This document shows, one piece after another, positions 61,089 through 64,000 of a DNA stretch of 64,000 nt. The DNA comes from Myoxocephalus aenaeus (lineage: Eukaryota; Chordata; Actinopteri; Perciformes; Cottidae). The position numbers and the translations under genes are program-made. Under the pieces are notes generated by a model. It worked only from the letters and a program-made list of their open reading frames with translations. It made no database searches and was not told the origin of the DNA. The DNA is taken from NCBI GenBank assembly GCA_038501785.1, contig JBAMJR010000086.1, positions 1-64,000 of the forward strand, written 5' to 3'. Within the stretch, counting starts at the first letter, position 1. Each line of letters starts with the position of its first letter.

Positions 61089-64000
61089 AAGCTGTGCAGC
61101 TGGATATCATATTTGCAGAATCTGTCTATGTGACTTCCATTGCCTCCCTCCTGTTGCGTAGAATTTATGGACTTTATTATGCCTTATGCCTTATGTTTAT
61201 TGTATTTTAATAGTGCACAAGTGAGCAATATGAAAACAAAAAGCGCAATACGACCGGCAAGAAAACAAACAAATGAAACGTATCACACAAGCGGGATAAA
61301 GAGACTCAAACAGACCGAAACGAAAGAGCAAGCAACAACTGCAGCAGCAGCAAGAACAGATCAAATGTTTGACTACTTATATTGTTGTACGTATGTGTTT
61401 AGTGTTGTGCGTGTGTTTTTGTTTTTGTGGGTGAATGAATGGATTTCCTGTGTGAAATATATATGAGAGAGCACTGTATTTACCTTGGAGGATAGGAAGG
61501 GAATTTTGAGGAAGAAGAAAAAAACCTTTAAGCATGGGATGACATCAGAATATTTGGCAGCTGGATCTGAAGTGAAATCAACTAATGGGCCGTCTCATCC
61601 ATATGCAGGCTCTCACATCAAGGTTAATATGCCATTACACTGATTAAGATACATATACAGCTAAAACCCAACAAATCCCACAAACAGAAGGATATTGGCT
61701 TCGTTGAGACAGGGTTCCTTGCAGTGTCCACTTATCCTGTTGATGTGTGCAGGGCCAGCCATGTATATAACAGCACCGTGGATCGATACTAATAAGATCA
61801 GACCCCTCGTCTGCGGGATGGATGCCGGCCTCTTGCTTCACTTGTTCCACATTTGCTGTGAGTGGAGAGGAAGAATAAGGATTGCAGTGGTAGTCCTGGC
61901 ATTAAACTAAAACCATGTCATTTACCAAAGGTCATTACAATTGAGAATATTGAGTGGGTCGGGCTGTGATTGATATCGTTCTTTCACACTCCATTGTCCT
62001 CTCTGTCGGTATTCAACCACGTCGGATATGAAGTAGCGTCTCTCTATTTGATCAAAAATGTCAAGTGATTTCCTGCGCTGACATTTTATTGCGACGCCTT
62101 ATCCAACGTGACGCCGGTTCATTGTGTTCCCGAGCTCTGCAGACTAGCATCGTAACGGCTTCTTGCTTCCTACGTATACATAATACACATCCACTTGGGA
62201 GAAGCGGAGAAAAATGCCTCGTTCAAAGGGCTTCCTCTGTCTGAGTGCTGCATCTATTTTTCATGGCCACCGAGTGGGGAGTTTGGTTTGTTTTGGTTGC
62301 GTTCATGCGACCTTTGACCCAGCGGTTGTAATTCATAGGTGTTTTTTGTAGTACCGCTGTTGGAAAAGGTATTAACTCAAATAGAAAAACTAAATACCAC
62401 GTGGCTGATTCAGAGGAGAAAGCCTCTGACGTATTTTGAAAAGCCACATGCTTAGTATTCAGGTCTCACAGAGGCAGGACAAAAACGCATTTCAAATGTA
62501 GCTGCTGCAAGCTATAAGAAGATGAAATGATTTTATTTCCATGCAGGTGTTTGCTGAGTGCCTGATATCCTCTGTAATGTTGGCACACCTTGAGTCTGAC
62601 GGCGTGTTGAAGTGCTGTATCTCATTTAGTGACGGGCTGTTTTTCCGCTAAAGAAAGCCAGAGTGAGGAGCACCGGTGGCCCCGAGACACACAGAATGAA
62701 ATCAGGAAAAAGTCCTTCACACTAATTGCTTCTGGCAGATGGCTCGACCGTCAACATCTATTTTTCAGTTCAAATGAGTCAAATCCCAGATGATATACAT
62801 ATATAAATATATATTGAGAGAGATCTCCTTCAAAGAAATTACAATTAATTCTTTTTTTTACCATCACTTAAATTCTGTCTTTGCAAATAGACACCGGCTA
62901 CCAGTAACACATGAGGAGTATCTTAGTGTCTTTAATTATTACTCACAAACATGTCAAATGTCAGCATCGGCCATAACAAGGAAACAGAGAACATTAATAT
63001 CAGTATTTGTTGTGTAACAGGTTGTGTTGAGCCAAATAAAGAACTGTGGGATGAAATCTAACGATTGCCAGAGTTACAGTACAGAAGAGACAGAAGCCCT
63101 CCGTCACTCAGACAGCTTTTTCGCTCGTTAGATGAAGCCGCCTGTCTTCCAGGGAGGTTAGTTTTGTGCCGGGAATCCGGTGCTATAAATTGCTCGTATG
63201 ACAGGAGGAGCAGATGTTCCACTGTCACCTATCAGACTAATGGCCGCCATGAACCTCCTTCTCATTCTCTCTCTTTAAGATTTAAAGGAAGGGGCATATA
63301 TTCCTTTTATTCAGTGGTCTAAATTAAAAACGCACAGGGGGGCTGTCTTTGACTGGAATCAGAGCAGTATTTCTTTGCACTGTGAGCTTAACCTTATTCA
63401 AATATTACTCTCATGTGAGAGTGAATGTCAAGCAGATATTAAAATTCTGCACGAGCTCCCACTGGCCGAGCTCTCGGGTGAATCATCTGAATAATGAAAA
63501 AAAAATGATTTTGCGGTAATAAGTTGATTTGGGCAATTTGAGAAACCTGCAACCTTTAATGAAGTCGCTTCATTTTTTTTTCTATAGTCGATATTGACTC
63601 GCTTTATTATTTGGTTTCTCATCTCATTTAACTCGAGTCAAGAGGACCCATATTGATTCTTACAAATTAATGATCCAAGTCAACGTCTCCATGAGCAGTT
63701 AGGCTCAGTGCCCACAGAGGATGACTCCAGTTTTAAGGCCAGTGAGATGAAACGGTAAAGGCATGAATTATTGCTAATATAAAACAATAACGTCCTTCGT
63801 TTTTGGATGAAAGCTAGATTTCAACCGGAGGAGCAGGTTCCTGTCAAACACTAATGCATATTAATGAAATAGAACTAATGGCGTCCTCTCTGAACGTGGG
63901 GCTCGCTGAGCTGAGCTCTGCAGAGTGAGATATACAGCACCGATCAGACAAAACACTATCCTCCCTCTGCACAACCATTCCCCAATGCTGACTTAAGATA
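60029..64000 (+). other. syn2 intron 1 (partial)
   Basis: Non-coding from the donor to the window end. The expected second exon (AK-F-GKK, IKVEQAEF motifs) was not found in any frame, so intron 1 is longer than 4 kb. TIMP4, nested in a SYN2 intron in human, was not seen here. One TG array (61053-61085) is the only notable repeat. Confidence 0.6.
61053..61085. repeat. (GT)n microsatellite in syn2 intron 1
   Basis: About 16 GT units. Confidence 0.92.

Noticed and set aside
61768..61790. REST/NRSE-like CAGCACCGTGGA in syn2 intron 1
   Set aside because: Only the left half-site fits; the right half lacks the GGACAG core. A similar half-match near 39764 was dropped for the same reason.
60029..64000. 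Second exon of syn2
   Set aside because: None of the frames shows the expected IKVEQAEF or RQHAF motifs; the exon must lie beyond the window.

Overview
The window reads as nuclear DNA from a teleost fish, probably a percomorph. It carries vertebrate genes split by GT-AG introns, vertebrate muscle and neuronal products, abundant CA/GT, GA/CT and poly-C/G simple repeats, and several dispersed repeat families that I recognise from fish genomes. All exon boundaries were placed by hand from reading frame, splice dinucleotides and remembered family sequences. They sum to intact open reading frames for three complete genes.

Layout. (1) About 6.2-9.4 kb, minus strand: tnnc1, slow/cardiac troponin C, six coding exons and 161 aa, with a TATA box about 100 bp upstream of the start codon. 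(2) About 9.4-28.8 kb: no gene recognised; a graveyard of dispersed repeats, including reverse transcriptase fragments of a non-LTR element and an LTR-like block. (3) 30.15-36.19 kb, plus strand: slc6a1, the GABA transporter GAT-1, fourteen coding exons and 726 aa. Its last exon encodes a Pro/Ala/Thr-rich cytoplasmic tail about 126 residues longer than the human one. A probable 1.9 kb 3' UTR follows. (4) About 38-53 kb: non-coding spacer holding a 1.6 kb palindromic Tc1/mariner derivative (44.09-45.69 kb) and a CpG-dense block without a gene. (5) 53.73-56.95 kb, minus strand: vgll4, a two-TDU-motif cofactor of TEAD factors, five coding exons and 257 aa, with a CpG-rich 5' region that contains a GTTAGC minisatellite and two short upstream ORFs. 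(6) From 59.685 kb, plus strand: first exon of syn2 (synapsin II), whose intron 1 runs off the window.

The order and orientation slc6a1(+), vgll4(-), syn2(+) match human 3p25, but hrh1, atg7 and tamm41, which lie between them in human, were not found. This fits a block of teleost whole-genome-duplication origin that has lost genes. The genes do not form one pathway: slc6a1 and syn2 act at presynaptic terminals, tnnc1 in the sarcomere, and vgll4 in Hippo/TEAD transcription control.

The observations most worth a second look are the long GAT-1 tail, the near-perfect 1.6 kb Tc1 palindrome, the vgll4 leader (minisatellite plus a uORF whose stop abuts the main ATG), and the fish-type residues N2/Q29/D30 in troponin C. 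I saw no clear sign of an entirely new gene system.
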